64,000 nucleotides of DNA. Origin: Paenibacillus ferrarius (GTDB lineage: Bacteria > Bacillota > Bacilli > Paenibacillales > NBRC-103111). The notes beneath the pieces are model-generated. The model was not told the DNA's origin, searched no databases, and was given only the letters and a program-made list of their open reading frames with translations. The first letter of the stretch is position 1; each line of letters begins with the position of its first letter. Both the position numbers and the translations under genes were made by a program. The stretch covers positions 211,799-275,798 of the forward strand of contig NZ_MBTG01000072.1 in assembly GCF_002027705.1 (NCBI RefSeq), read 5' to 3'. This document shows, one piece after another, positions 9,666-18,048 of the stretch.

Positions 9666-10131
9666 TTAGGGGACAATGATTTTATAAGCTCCGCAGTTGA
9701 CATGCCCTGATTATAACATCTTTATATACTTGTAACAGCCGGCTCTCACTGGTTGTCTCTCTAGTCTCTCTCCATTGGACTTCATCCAATGTTTCTCCCC
9801 GTCTGGCTAATGGTTGAGGCGTGCTACTGGAATTTGTCCAATAGAATATAGCCGAAAGGAACCATTTAGGCAGCCGGGCGTGAATACCATTGGAGAAACT
9901 CCAGTATCTCCCCGGTACTCAAGACTCGAATAGGGTTCCTATTGGATGTTTTCCATTGAAAATGACGAATCCGCCTCCCGCCCCTTTTATTCTAACGAGA
10001 AATTCCCATCCTATACCACATATCACCAGCACACTTGAATATATTTAGTAACAAGCTTTATTCCCATCAAGGTCTGTTTCAGCGTCAAGCTTGCCATATC
10101 ATTCCAAAGATCAACCCCAAGGAGGGCCCAC
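9666..10131. other. Intergenic with ATTGG/CCAAT hairpins; no gene recognised
   Basis: The stretch holds several ATTGGA/TCCAAT inverted pairs (for example CATTGGA-CTTCA-TCCAATG near 9774-9792, and others near 9840, 9890 and 9950). An open frame on the minus strand has no start codon or ribosome site. The last 100 bases lead into yhbH and should contain its promoter. Confidence 0.4.
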
Positions 10132-11289
10132 ATGACAGAACCCCTATTTGTCGTATCCAAAGAGGATTGGTCGCTGCACCGCAAAGGATACCAAGATCAA
10201 ACAAGGCATCAAGAGAAAGTGAAAGAAGCCATCAAGCAGAATCTACCCGATCTCGTAACTGACGAAAGTATCGTCATGTCCAATGGCAAGCAAGTTGTAA
10301 AGGTGCCCATCAAAAGTCTGGATGAGTATCGCTTCCGTTACAATTTCAACAAAGGTAAACATGTCGGCCAAGGAGACGGCGACTCACAAGTTGGCGATGT
10401 GCTCGGTACAGATCCGCAGCCGGCGCAAGGTCCGGGCAAGGGTGAAGGCGCGGGAGACCAAGCAGGCGAAGATTACTATGAAGCGGAAGTGAGCATGGAA
10501 GAGCTTCAGGCGATGTTGTTCTCCGAGCTGGAGCTGCCGAATTTGCAGAAAAAAGAGAAGCGCAACATGACGACGACTGAAGTCATTTTCAACGATATTC
10601 GCAAGAAAGGCATCATGTCGAACATCGATAAAAAGCGAACGATCATTGAGAATCTGCGTCGCAACTCGCGCTCCAATTCGCCCGGTATTCATCATATTAG
10701 CCCGGATGACCTTCGCTTCAAGACATGGGATGAAGTCGAGAAACCCCACTCGAATGCGCTCATTATCGCGATGATGGATACGTCCGGTTCCATGGGCTCT
10801 TTTGAAAAGTATATAGCACGCAGCTTCTTCTTCTGGATGACACGGTTCCTTCGTACCAAGTATCAGAACGTGGAGATTGTGTTCATCGCTCACCATACCG
10901 AAGCTAAGGAGGTTACGGAGGAAGAATTTTTCACCAAAGGAGAAAGCGGCGGCACCATCTGCTCTTCGGCTTACCAGACTGCCATTGATATTATCGACAA
11001 GCGGTATCCGCCTTCGCAATTCAATATTTATCCGTTTCATTTCTCTGATGGTGATAATTTGACGTCGGATAATGAACGCTGTGTGAAGCTGATCACGCAA
11101 TTAATGGAGCGCTCCAATATGTTCGGGTACGGGGAGGTCAATCAATATAATCGGAGCAGTACCTTGATGTCTGCTTTCCGCCATATCCATGACCCCAAAT
11201 TTCTGCATTATGTCATCCGAGAGAAAGGCGAAGTGTACAAAGCGCTAAAAACCTTTTTTACCAAGCAGGAAGGGGTGGCTGTTCAGTGA
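10132..11289 (+). CDS. yhbH: Sporulation protein YhbH (DUF444, VWA domain)
   Basis: 385 residues, the usual length for YhbH. The N-terminus (FVVSKEDWSLHRKGYQDQ), a Gly-rich charged linker (about 75-115) and a von Willebrand A domain from about residue 205 are all typical. The metal-binding MIDAS motif DTSGSMGSF is at about 216, with further conserved blocks HHTEAKEVTEEEFF and HFSDGDN. In B. subtilis the orthologue is expressed early in the mother cell and spores lacking it are affected; the molecular role is unclear. The start follows AAGGAGGG. The stop overlaps the GTG start of spoVR by 4 nt, so the two are translationally coupled. Confidence 0.93.
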   Translation: MTEPLFVVSKEDWSLHRKGYQDQTRHQEKVKEAIKQNLPDLVTDESIVMSNGKQVVKVPIKSLDEYRFRYNFNKGKHVGQGDGDSQVGDVLGTDPQPAQGPGKGEGAGDQAGEDYYEAEVSMEELQAMLFSELELPNLQKKEKRNMTTTEVIFNDIRKKGIMSNIDKKRTIIENLRRNSRSNSPGIHHISPDDLRFKTWDEVEKPHSNALIIAMMDTSGSMGSFEKYIARSFFFWMTRFLRTKYQNVEIVFIAHHTEAKEVTEEEFFTKGESGGTICSSAYQTAIDIIDKRYPPSQFNIYPFHFSDGDNLTSDNERCVKLITQLMERSNMFGYGEVNQYNRSSTLMSAFRHIHDPKFLHYVIREKGEVYKALKTFFTKQEGVAVQ

Positions 11290-12719
11290 GTAAAACCGAA
11301 ATGCAGCAGCTCGAATACGCCATTGATGAAATTACGGAGATTGCCAAAGGGTTTGGCTTGGATTATTTTCCGATGCGATATGAGATATGTCCGGCGGAAA
11401 TTATTTATACATTTGGCGCTTATGGCATGCCAACCCGCTACAGCCACTGGAGCTTCGGCAAAAATTTCCACCGGATGAAAACACAGTATGATCTTGGTTT
11501 AAGTAAAATTTATGAGCTGGTCATCAACTCAGACCCTTGCTACGCTTTCTTGCTAGACGGCAACTCGCTCATCCAAAATAAACTCATTGTCGCCCACGTT
11601 CTGGCGCACTGCGACTTTTTCAAAAATAACGTTCGCTTCTCCAAAACGAATCGCAATATGGTTGAAAGCATGTCCGCTACAGCGGAGCGCATTCGTCAAT
11701 ATGAGATTGAGCATGGTATTGATGAGGTCGAACAATTTATTGATGCCGTACTCGCGATTCAAGAACATATCGATCCAGTATTAACGTTATCGTATGGGCA
11801 GAGTCGCAAGCGTCAAGAAACACATAAAGCATCCACACCCAACGCCCCTTCTGAGGCCACTTATGGGTATGAAGATTTGTGGGGTCTTGATGGGAGAAAC
11901 AAACCTTCCGAACCGCAGGACAAAGAAGAGAATAAGCGTTTTCCGCCCCAGCCAGAGAAAGATATTTTGCTCTTCATTGAGGAAAACGCGCCCTATATGG
12001 AAGACTGGCAACGGGATATATTGACAATGCTCCGCGATGAAATGCTCTATTTCTGGCCGCAGCTGGAAACGAAAATCATGAACGAAGGCTGGGCTTCGTA
12101 CTGGCACCAACGTATCCTGCGTGAGCTGGATCTGACGGAAGAAGAAACCATTGAGTACTCCAAGCTCAATTCATCCGTTGTTGTACCTTCTCGCCATACC
12201 TTGAATCCATATTATCTTGGGCTTAAGATTTTCGAAGATATTGAGAAGCACTGGGATAATCCGACACCGGATGAAATCCGGATCCAAGGCCGCAAGCCCG
12301 GAGAGGGCCGCGCCAAAATATTCGAAGTCCGCGAGTACGAATCCGACACCTCTTTTATCCGCAATTATTTGAATAAACCGTTGGTGGAAGAACTTGATTT
12401 ATATATGTTCGAGAAGAAAGGCCCAGAATGGAAGATCACGGATAAAACGTGGGAAAATACGCGCGATCAACTTATTTACTCCCGTGTCAACGGCGGTTTT
12501 CCCTATATCGTTGTTGAGGATGGCGATTACCAGCGAAGCGGCGAGCTGTATTTGAAGCATGCTTTCGAAGGCGTAGAGCTTGATCTCAAGTATGTGGAGA
12601 GAACCTTGCCCTATATTTACAAGCTTTGGGGCAAAACCATTCATATGCATACCATGGTGGAGGATAAGCCGGTGCTGTTCAGCTTTGATGGGAAGAAGCA
12701 TCATCGGCGTTTTCTGTAA
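11286..12719 (+). CDS. spoVR: Stage V sporulation protein R (SpoVR family)
   Basis: 477 residues, close to the family length. Recognisable blocks are the N-terminal region with GLDYFPMRYEICPAE, AYGMPTRYSHWSFGK, the His/Asn-rich stretch HVLAHCDFFKNN, and the central NEGWASYWHQRIL. SpoVR is linked to spore cortex formation in B. subtilis; the mechanism is not settled. The usual partner of this family is the DUF444 protein, and here it is directly upstream with a GTGA overlap, which fixes the GTG start at 11286. A terminator follows 8 nt after the stop. Confidence 0.93.
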   Translation: MSKTEMQQLEYAIDEITEIAKGFGLDYFPMRYEICPAEIIYTFGAYGMPTRYSHWSFGKNFHRMKTQYDLGLSKIYELVINSDPCYAFLLDGNSLIQNKLIVAHVLAHCDFFKNNVRFSKTNRNMVESMSATAERIRQYEIEHGIDEVEQFIDAVLAIQEHIDPVLTLSYGQSRKRQETHKASTPNAPSEATYGYEDLWGLDGRNKPSEPQDKEENKRFPPQPEKDILLFIEENAPYMEDWQRDILTMLRDEMLYFWPQLETKIMNEGWASYWHQRILRELDLTEEETIEYSKLNSSVVVPSRHTLNPYYLGLKIFEDIEKHWDNPTPDEIRIQGRKPGEGRAKIFEVREYESDTSFIRNYLNKPLVEELDLYMFEKKGPEWKITDKTWENTRDQLIYSRVNGGFPYIVVEDGDYQRSGELYLKHAFEGVELDLKYVERTLPYIYKLWGKTIHMHTMVEDKPVLFSFDGKKHHRRFL

Positions 12720-12727
12720 GCTCAAAA

Positions 12728-12770
12728 AACCTCCGATTTCACGAAATCATCGTGATCTTGGAGGTTCTTT
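12728..12770. terminator. Terminator between convergent spoVR and Uma2
   Basis: A 17-base stem with a few mismatches (12728-12744 against 12750-12766), preceded by six A and followed by TTCTTT; usable in both directions. Confidence 0.75.
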
Positions 12771-12798
12771 GGCATCTTACTTCGGCCCACTAAGTTGA

Positions 12799-13362
12799 TT
12801 ATAATGCAAACAAATGAGGCATTGGCACATGCAATTCTTTGAAGACGTTGGATTGAATGGTTTCTTGTTCCGTATACAGTTGACGAATCTGATAGCTTCC
12901 ATCCTGCAGTGAATACACATGAACCGTTTGGTTCCCTGGATCGACGATCCAGTATTCCTGAACCCCATACTTCTGATATAAATTGAATTTTTCATTAAAA
13001 TCCTTAAGTGCAGTGGATGGGGAAAGCACTTCAATAATTAACGTCGGAGCACCTAGACAGCCATTTTTGGTGATCTGATCCTTGGAACAAACAACCGAGA
13101 GGTCAGGCTGTGTAACATGATCTGGGGACTCGTAATTTTCGCTTTCGCTAAAAAATATATCAAATGGAGCCACGAACACGTAGCAGCTCTGATTCTGGAA
13201 AAATGCCCGCAAGGCAAAATGAAGTTCCCCAACAATAAATTGATGTAGTGAGGATGGAGCCGGCGACATATTATAGGGTTTGCCATTGATTAACTCCCAT
13301 GCTCCATCCCATGTTTGCCAGTCTTGAAAAGTATGGATTTTCTTCTCGTCCGGATTTGACAC
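12799..13362 (-). CDS. Uma2 family (DUF820) protein, copy 2
   Basis: 187 residues, paralogous to the protein at 8529-9104: shared blocks are WELINGKPYNM, PAPSSLHQ, SPDHVTQPDLSVVC, TLIIEVLSPSTALKDFNEK and EYWIVDPGNQTVHVYSL. The acidic and E-x-I/L residues of the PD-(D/E)XK-like fold are present. The start was placed at a GTG because AGAAGGAGG lies nine bases upstream of it; an in-frame ATG 24 bases earlier (13386) precedes this ribosome site and would be unused. Function of the family is uncertain. Confidence 0.85.
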   Translation of the reverse strand: MSNPDEKKIHTFQDWQTWDGAWELINGKPYNMSPAPSSLHQFIVGELHFALRAFFQNQSCYVFVAPFDIFFSESENYESPDHVTQPDLSVVCSKDQITKNGCLGAPTLIIEVLSPSTALKDFNEKFNLYQKYGVQEYWIVDPGNQTVHVYSLQDGSYQIRQLYTEQETIQSNVFKELHVPMPHLFAL

Positions 13363-13477
13363 GATGTTCAACCTCCTTCTGATCATTCATATATGACTTT
13401 AACAAGTGTAACATGTTTAAGATCAGTATTACCAAAATAATAACAGTTGTTTCACATCTCTCACAGTTTTGTAAATG

Positions 13478-13654
13478 CTAATTCACTCTCCGATTCTTCT
13501 TTACTAAATACATAATGAGATACCCTAAGGCAACTATTCCTGCACTTGCTAGACAAACTAGTACGGCAATTAGCGTTATTGTTCGAGTTAGTATGTAATA
13601 AGCAAACAATCCTGTTAAAAATGATAGGACTACATTACTAATCATTTTTTTCAT
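13478..13654 (-). CDS. Small two-helix membrane protein
   Basis: A 58-residue protein. It has a short basic start (MKKM), a hydrophobic segment (residues 6-22), a polar RT turn, a second hydrophobic stretch (about 26-51) and a basic tail KKNRR. The ribosome site GAGGGGGAG lies about ten bases before the ATG, which supports translation. It is probably a membrane protein of unknown role; homologues were not recognised. Confidence 0.55.
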   Translation of the reverse strand: MKKMISNVVLSFLTGLFAYYILTRTITLIAVLVCLASAGIVALGYLIMYLVKKNRRVN

Positions 13655-13886
13655 TTAAGAAACTACTCCCCCTCAAATCATTTTCCAGTTAATTCAATAA
13701 AAGCAAAAGATATTAATAAATATATCATGAGTCGCCCTCTTCATATAGCTGGAAGTGGGGCAATTCCGACTACGACAAAAGTAGTGTGATTCCGACAACG
13801 CCAATCGACGGACATCCAATCAAAGAGATGATATTCTTAAAATCTAATTCATATGAATTAATTTTCTTGAAGGAGATGAGTTGTAG
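13655..13886. other. Intergenic with a short degenerate repeat; no gene
   Basis: Contains a near-repeat ATTCCGACTACGACAA / ATTCCGACAACGCC around 13767-13802 and the ribosome site of the next gene. Nothing else was recognised. Confidence 0.35.
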
Positions 13887-14099
13887 GTGAGAATGAATAT
13901 TTTATTCAACAAAAAGCCAATTTCCGTTAATTTCATTGGAACGGACCACAAATTAATTCCCTCTCTGATCAACGCTCTTCGTTATAACAAATTCACAACG
14001 ATGAACTTGGTTCACTCCGTTGAACGTGTTGATTTGTTTAGTTCGGAAGCGATTTTATATGCGAAAGATGGAAATAAAGCTAGAATCCCGATTTTTTAA
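13887..14099 (+). CDS. Small hypothetical protein
   Basis: 70 residues beginning at a GTG (V-R-M-N...) or, equally possible, at the ATG two codons later. AGGAGATGAG lies at 13871-13880. The protein is mixed alpha/beta with no cysteine or membrane segment and ends KARIPIF. It is followed 28 bases later by a strong rho-independent terminator, which supports an expressed single gene. I do not recognise a family. Confidence 0.5.
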   Translation: MRMNILFNKKPISVNFIGTDHKLIPSLINALRYNKFTTMNLVHSVERVDLFSSEAILYAKDGNKARIPIF

Positions 14100-14126
14100 C
14101 ACATGATTCCTACATAAGCATAATGC

Positions 14127-14168
14127 CCTTCCGTTAAGTGATCTTTCACTTGTCGGAAGGTTTTTTTT
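14127..14168 (+). terminator. Rho-independent terminator
   Basis: Stem CCTTCCG...CGGAAGG (14127-14133 against 14154-14160), extended inward by pairing of AAGTGA/TCACTT, followed by eight T. Confidence 0.9.
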
Positions 14169-14246
14169 GGTTAAAATAGAATATTCTATAATAGAATTCA
14201 TAGACTAATAGAAATAAGCTGATTTAAGAGATTAGGAGTTGCCCTC

Positions 14247-15041
14247 ATGCCTTTAACGCATCTTGCCAAAAAGCCCGCAGCTTACTTATTGATCTGCCTC
14301 CTTATCATGATTGCTAGTTTCATATGGACCCTTATTATAGGCATCCATCTCTGGGTGAAAACAACCCCGAATCCGCCATACTCTTCGTACAGCATCAGCC
14401 AAGCCAGCAATGGTGTGACGATCCATAGCATTCGCACGCCGCCCGAGAACATCGGACTTAAAGCGATTACCTCGAATGTCATGGATACCAACATCAACGG
14501 GATCAATGGCGGTTTTTTCTGGGAAGGGTATCTCCTGAGCATCGCTGTCATCAATGATCATCCTGTCAAAGGACAACAGGGGGACTATGGCTCTGGCTGG
14601 TTTAATATCGACCGCAAACGCGGGACGCTCGTCTGGGATGAGAAGGCTCAAACCTTCACGATTCAAGTCGTGGAAAATGCAGAAGATCTGAAGGTGATGG
14701 ATCGCAATCATTATTGGGCGCAGGGAGGGGTCAGCATGGGACTCCAAAATCCGGATGGCTGGGCTGCCCAAGCCGTATCCGAGGAGATGCCGGTCATCGA
14801 CGAGAAGCGAATGCGTTCAGGCATTGTCTACGATCATAACAACAACGTCTATCTTATCGTTTCACCTACACCTTGTACCGGTGAGCAATTCCGCACAGCG
14901 GTGCTGGAACAGGTGGGGAACGGACAGTTGGTCGACGGACTGTTCCTGGATGGGGACGGCTCTTCGCAGCTCAGAGTCGCCGATTATACGCTTCCAGGGG
15001 ACCATCGCGAAGTGTTCCAGATGATTGCTTTGTTGAAATGA
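14247..15041 (+). CDS. Phosphodiester glycosidase (NAGPA-like) family protein, membrane-anchored
   Basis: 264 residues. A basic start is followed by one hydrophobic segment (about 14-36), so the rest is probably outside the membrane. The outer domain has the family hallmarks: NGGFFWEGY near residue 86, a conserved SGWFNI turn, GGVSMGL, RSGIVYD, and the C-terminal LDGDGSSQL. The family is named after the enzyme that removes GlcNAc from phosphodiesters; bacterial members are thought to act on wall or exopolysaccharide phosphodiesters. AGGAG precedes the ATG with normal spacing. It is a single gene between two terminators. Confidence 0.8.
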   Translation: MPLTHLAKKPAAYLLICLLIMIASFIWTLIIGIHLWVKTTPNPPYSSYSISQASNGVTIHSIRTPPENIGLKAITSNVMDTNINGINGGFFWEGYLLSIAVINDHPVKGQQGDYGSGWFNIDRKRGTLVWDEKAQTFTIQVVENAEDLKVMDRNHYWAQGGVSMGLQNPDGWAAQAVSEEMPVIDEKRMRSGIVYDHNNNVYLIVSPTPCTGEQFRTAVLEQVGNGQLVDGLFLDGDGSSQLRVADYTLPGDHREVFQMIALLK

Positions 15042-15044
15042 AAA

Positions 15045-15065
15045 AACCTAGCCAGCGGCTAGGTT
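15045..15065. terminator. Short bidirectional terminator
   Basis: AACCTAGCC-AGC-GGCTAGGTT, a perfect 9-bp stem between two convergent genes. Confidence 0.7.
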
Positions 15066-15091
15066 CTGTACAATTCGGACATATGGTTCAC

Positions 15092-15931
15092 TTAGAAGGT
15101 TACGTGATCAGGGTCAGGGCCAATCCGCTTGTTCTCATTAAGAGAATCAATAAGAGCTACGTCCTCAGCGCTTAACTCAAAATCAAAAATAGCCGCGTTC
15201 TCGCGAATGCGATGCTCCGTAACTGATTTCGGAATGGTGACGACGCCATGCTGAATATCCCACCGCAGCACAATCTGTGCCGGAGATTTGCCGTATTTGT
15301 CAGCCAGCTGTTGCAGTACTGGCACATCGAGTTTGCCCTGCATCAGCGGACTCCAAGCTTCCAGCTGAATGCCATGCTCACGCGTATAAGCGAGCAGCTC
15401 TTTTTGCGCTAACTGTGGATGGTATTCCACTTGATTCACAGCAGGGATGACCCCTGTATCTTCAATAATTTGCTGGAGATGATGAATTTGGAAGTTGCTG
15501 ACGCCGATCGCGCGTACGAAACCTTCCTTTTGCAAATGAACGAGGGCTTTCCAAGTCTCCCGGTAAGTGGCGGTAACCGCCCAATGCACCAAGTACAGAT
15601 CGATCGTTTCCAAACCGAGCCGCTGCCGACTGGCATCGAACGCTTGCAGCGTAGATTCATAACCTTGGTCTGCATTCCACACTTTCGTCGTTACGAAAAT
15701 GTCGTCACGCGGCACACCGCTTTCTCGTAGACCTTGTCCAACACCTTCTTCATTGCGATAAATTGCCGCTGTATCAATGCTGCGATACCCCAGTTCAAGG
15801 GCTGTTTTCACAGAATGAATGACTTCCTGACCTTCTTTGGTTTTGTAAACCCCGAGGCCCAGCCACGGCATATGTACGCCATTATTGAGGATGACACCTT
15901 CCGTGAATGCTTGATTTGCATGAGTGGTCAT
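15092..15931 (-). CDS. Aldo/keto reductase
   Basis: 279 residues, the usual length of small AKR enzymes such as Bacillus YvgN/YtbE. It is a TIM-barrel NADPH-dependent reductase of aldehydes and ketones. Motifs: MPWLGLGVYKT, SIDTAAIYRNEEGVGQGL (catalytic Asp and Tyr), TTKVWN (catalytic Lys), IDLYLVHWA (catalytic His), NQVEYHP and IPKSVTEHRI (NADPH contact). The open frame continues 132 bases upstream into the next gene, but the start was set at the ATG at 15931 because TTGGAGGT lies just before it and family alignments begin there. Confidence 0.92.
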   Translation of the reverse strand: MTTHANQAFTEGVILNNGVHMPWLGLGVYKTKEGQEVIHSVKTALELGYRSIDTAAIYRNEEGVGQGLRESGVPRDDIFVTTKVWNADQGYESTLQAFDASRQRLGLETIDLYLVHWAVTATYRETWKALVHLQKEGFVRAIGVSNFQIHHLQQIIEDTGVIPAVNQVEYHPQLAQKELLAYTREHGIQLEAWSPLMQGKLDVPVLQQLADKYGKSPAQIVLRWDIQHGVVTIPKSVTEHRIRENAAIFDFELSAEDVALIDSLNENKRIGPDPDHVTF

Positions 15932-16017
15932 AAACAGATTACCTCCAATATGAGTATAGTAATAGGACGGCTCTAGGAAGAGTGCGCTTCCTATTAGTTT
16001 ACCACTTTTGGCTCTGT

Positions 16018-17463
16018 TTACATACTCGTATGCGCGTGGATCAAATCCATTTTGAGCTTCCACAGGGCTGTGCTCAGATTCACTCGGTAGCCCTCGGGAT
16101 TCAGCTTGCGGAGATACTGGGGCCAGAACGATTTCATCTGCTCAGCATGATAAGCGCGAATCTCATCCAAGGACGGCAGTTTATAGACAAGCTCGCCGCC
16201 TGCAAAAATGTTCTGAAGCAGGGGAATCGCCTCATAATTATCAATGAATTTGAAGATGTAGGGGTGAATCGGATCGAATAGCTTAATCCGTTCGCCATTC
16301 TTCACATCTTCTTCTTGCTGCAGAGCCAAATAATCCGCTTCCGCTTTGCCTGTCTTTTTATTCATGATGCGATAAGCATCCTTGAAGCCCGGATTCGTCA
16401 CCTTCTCCGGGTTGCCTGAAATCTTGATGACGGGCACGATAACACCGTCTTTCTCCCGTGCCACAAGCTTGTACACCCCACCGAGAGAAGGCTGATCGGC
16501 TGCGGTAATCAGCTGTGTTCCGACGCCCCACACATCGATCTTGGCATCCTGGGCTTTCAGCCCCTCGATGATGTTCTCATCCAAATCATTGGATGCAACA
16601 ATCTTCACCTCGGGAAAGCCCGCTTCATCCAGCATGTGCCGAGCCTGCTGGGATAAGTACGCCAAATCGCCGCTGTCGAGGCGAATCGCGTTCATGCGCT
16701 TGCCGCGGCTCTGCAGCAGCCGCGCCGTTCGGATCGCGTTCGGCACGCCGCTGCGCAGCGTGTCGTAAGTATCAACAAGCAGCGTCACCTGCTCCGGCAG
16801 CGCGTCGGCATAGGCACGGAAGGCTTCCTCTTCCGTGTCATGCGCCTGCACCCACGCGTGGGCATGGGTGCCCTTGGTCGGGATGCCGAACAGCATCCCG
16901 GCACGAAGATTCGATGTCGCATGGAATCCAGCGACATAGGAGGCTCTTGCGCCCCAGATCGCGGCATCAGCCTCTTGGGCGCGTCTTGTCCCGAACTCCA
17001 GCAATATATCGTTCGGCGCAACCTGCTTAATTCGCGATGCTTTCGTCGCAATTAAAGTCTGGTAGTTCACGAAATTGAGAATCGCTGTTTCCACGAGCTG
17101 CGCTTCAAAAATACTCCCCACAACGCGAACGAGCGGCACATTAGGAAAGACAAGCGTGCCTTCCGGTATAGCTTGCAAATCTCCGCGAAACTTGAAATCA
17201 CGCAGCGCGGACAAGAAATCCTCGCGGTAATTTTCTTCCTGCATCCGCAAGTAAGCGATCTCTTCCTCACCGAAATGCAAGTTCTGGATATACTGGATCA
17301 CCCGCTCCAGACCTGCACAAACCGCATAACCCCCTTCGAACGGAAGCTTTCGAAAATACACCTCGAAAACGGCCTTCGCTTTATCTGTCCCCTTGAGAAA
17401 GTGGGCATACATCATATTAATTTGGTATTTATCCGTATGCAGCGTTAAGTTGTTCTCACTCAT
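16018..17463 (-). CDS. pncB: Nicotinate phosphoribosyltransferase
   Basis: 481 residues. It joins nicotinate and PRPP to give nicotinate mononucleotide in the NAD salvage pathway, in the cytoplasm. Typical blocks: LHTDKYQINMMYAHF at the N-terminus, FRKLPFEGGYAVCAGL, the substrate region EFGTRRAQ, FHATSNLRAGMLFGIPTKGTHAHAW, LVDTYDTLRSG, AIRLDSGDL and IVASNDLDE, and VWGVGTQLITA. Length and motifs fit the longer Gram-positive form. The downstream aldo/keto reductase starts 86 bases after its stop, possibly in the same transcript. Confidence 0.95.
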   Translation of the reverse strand: MSENNLTLHTDKYQINMMYAHFLKGTDKAKAVFEVYFRKLPFEGGYAVCAGLERVIQYIQNLHFGEEEIAYLRMQEENYREDFLSALRDFKFRGDLQAIPEGTLVFPNVPLVRVVGSIFEAQLVETAILNFVNYQTLIATKASRIKQVAPNDILLEFGTRRAQEADAAIWGARASYVAGFHATSNLRAGMLFGIPTKGTHAHAWVQAHDTEEEAFRAYADALPEQVTLLVDTYDTLRSGVPNAIRTARLLQSRGKRMNAIRLDSGDLAYLSQQARHMLDEAGFPEVKIVASNDLDENIIEGLKAQDAKIDVWGVGTQLITAADQPSLGGVYKLVAREKDGVIVPVIKISGNPEKVTNPGFKDAYRIMNKKTGKAEADYLALQQEEDVKNGERIKLFDPIHPYIFKFIDNYEAIPLLQNIFAGGELVYKLPSLDEIRAYHAEQMKSFWPQYLRKLNPEGYRVNLSTALWKLKMDLIHAHTSM

Positions 17464-17547
17464 CCGTTGCTCATCCTTTCCACTGACGACAATTCTATAT
17501 CCCCAGTATAAACCAACCCAAAGCTATTCACACAATCGGTGGAAGCT

Positions 17548-17874
17548 TTAGCTTTGATCCGGATAAAGATTCGAATAATTCACCAGTATCGTCATAAAGC
17601 CAAGCACGACAAATGAAAAAAATGCCATTAATTCCAGATGATACACATTGGGAACAACAATAAACAATAAGCCGATTACGCAGCAAATCCAATTTGGCCA
17701 AACTTTGCCTCCAGATTTCCCTAATGCCAGAATCGCTAATACGAACTGTAAACTCCCAAACAGTACGCAGCTATAGAGGGCGCTAGCATTTGCCTCAAAA
17801 CCGAATACCCAAGGGCTTACCAGAAACCAAATTCCCATACAGGCGCATAATAAATTTTTCATATACATGGTCAT
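17548..17874 (-). CDS. SPW-repeat integral membrane protein
   Basis: 108 residues with four hydrophobic segments. The SPW repeat is visible as GIWFLVSPWVFGF near residue 15 and a degenerate second copy GLLFIVVPNVYHL near residue 68. Proteins of this family are small membrane proteins of unknown role. GGGAGG lies six bases before the ATG. A full cre match lies 78-91 bases upstream. Confidence 0.7.
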   Translation of the reverse strand: MTMYMKNLLCACMGIWFLVSPWVFGFEANASALYSCVLFGSLQFVLAILALGKSGGKVWPNWICCVIGLLFIVVPNVYHLELMAFFSFVVLGFMTILVNYSNLYPDQS

Positions 17875-17951
17875 TTTCTACCTCCCAGAACGTTTTGCCT
17901 GAGCTCAAAAATGTCTTCGTCAATAGGCAAGCTTCGAATTACTATAGTATA

Positions 17952-17965
17952 TGCAAACGCTTACA
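17952..17965. promoter_or_regulatory. cre-like site
   Basis: TGCAAACGCTTACA matches all positions of TGNAARCGNWWNCA. On the minus strand it is followed by ATACTATAGT, a possible -10 region for the SPW gene, so CcpA could act at this promoter. Confidence 0.5.
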
Positions 17966-17984
17966 CATTTGTGCTATGAGAATA

Positions 17985-18021
17985 GCCTCTATCTTACCTA
18001 AATAATTAGGCGAATAGAGGC
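17985..18021 (-). terminator. Hairpin after the chemotaxis receptor gene
   Basis: GCCTCTAT (17985-17992) pairs with ATAGAGGC (18014-18021) around an inner CCTAAATAATTAGG palindrome. It lies downstream of the receptor stop; the minus-strand T-run is weak. Confidence 0.5.
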
Positions 18022-18048
18022 TTTCGTTTAAAATATCAAATTAAATTT

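Noticed and set aside
10384..11100. 238-codon minus-strand open frame
   Set aside because: It lies entirely antisense to yhbH, which is well supported by motifs and by its ribosome site.
16593..17051. GC-rich open frames on both strands inside pncB
   Set aside because: Shadow frames caused by a locally GC-rich part of the nicotinate phosphoribosyltransferase gene.
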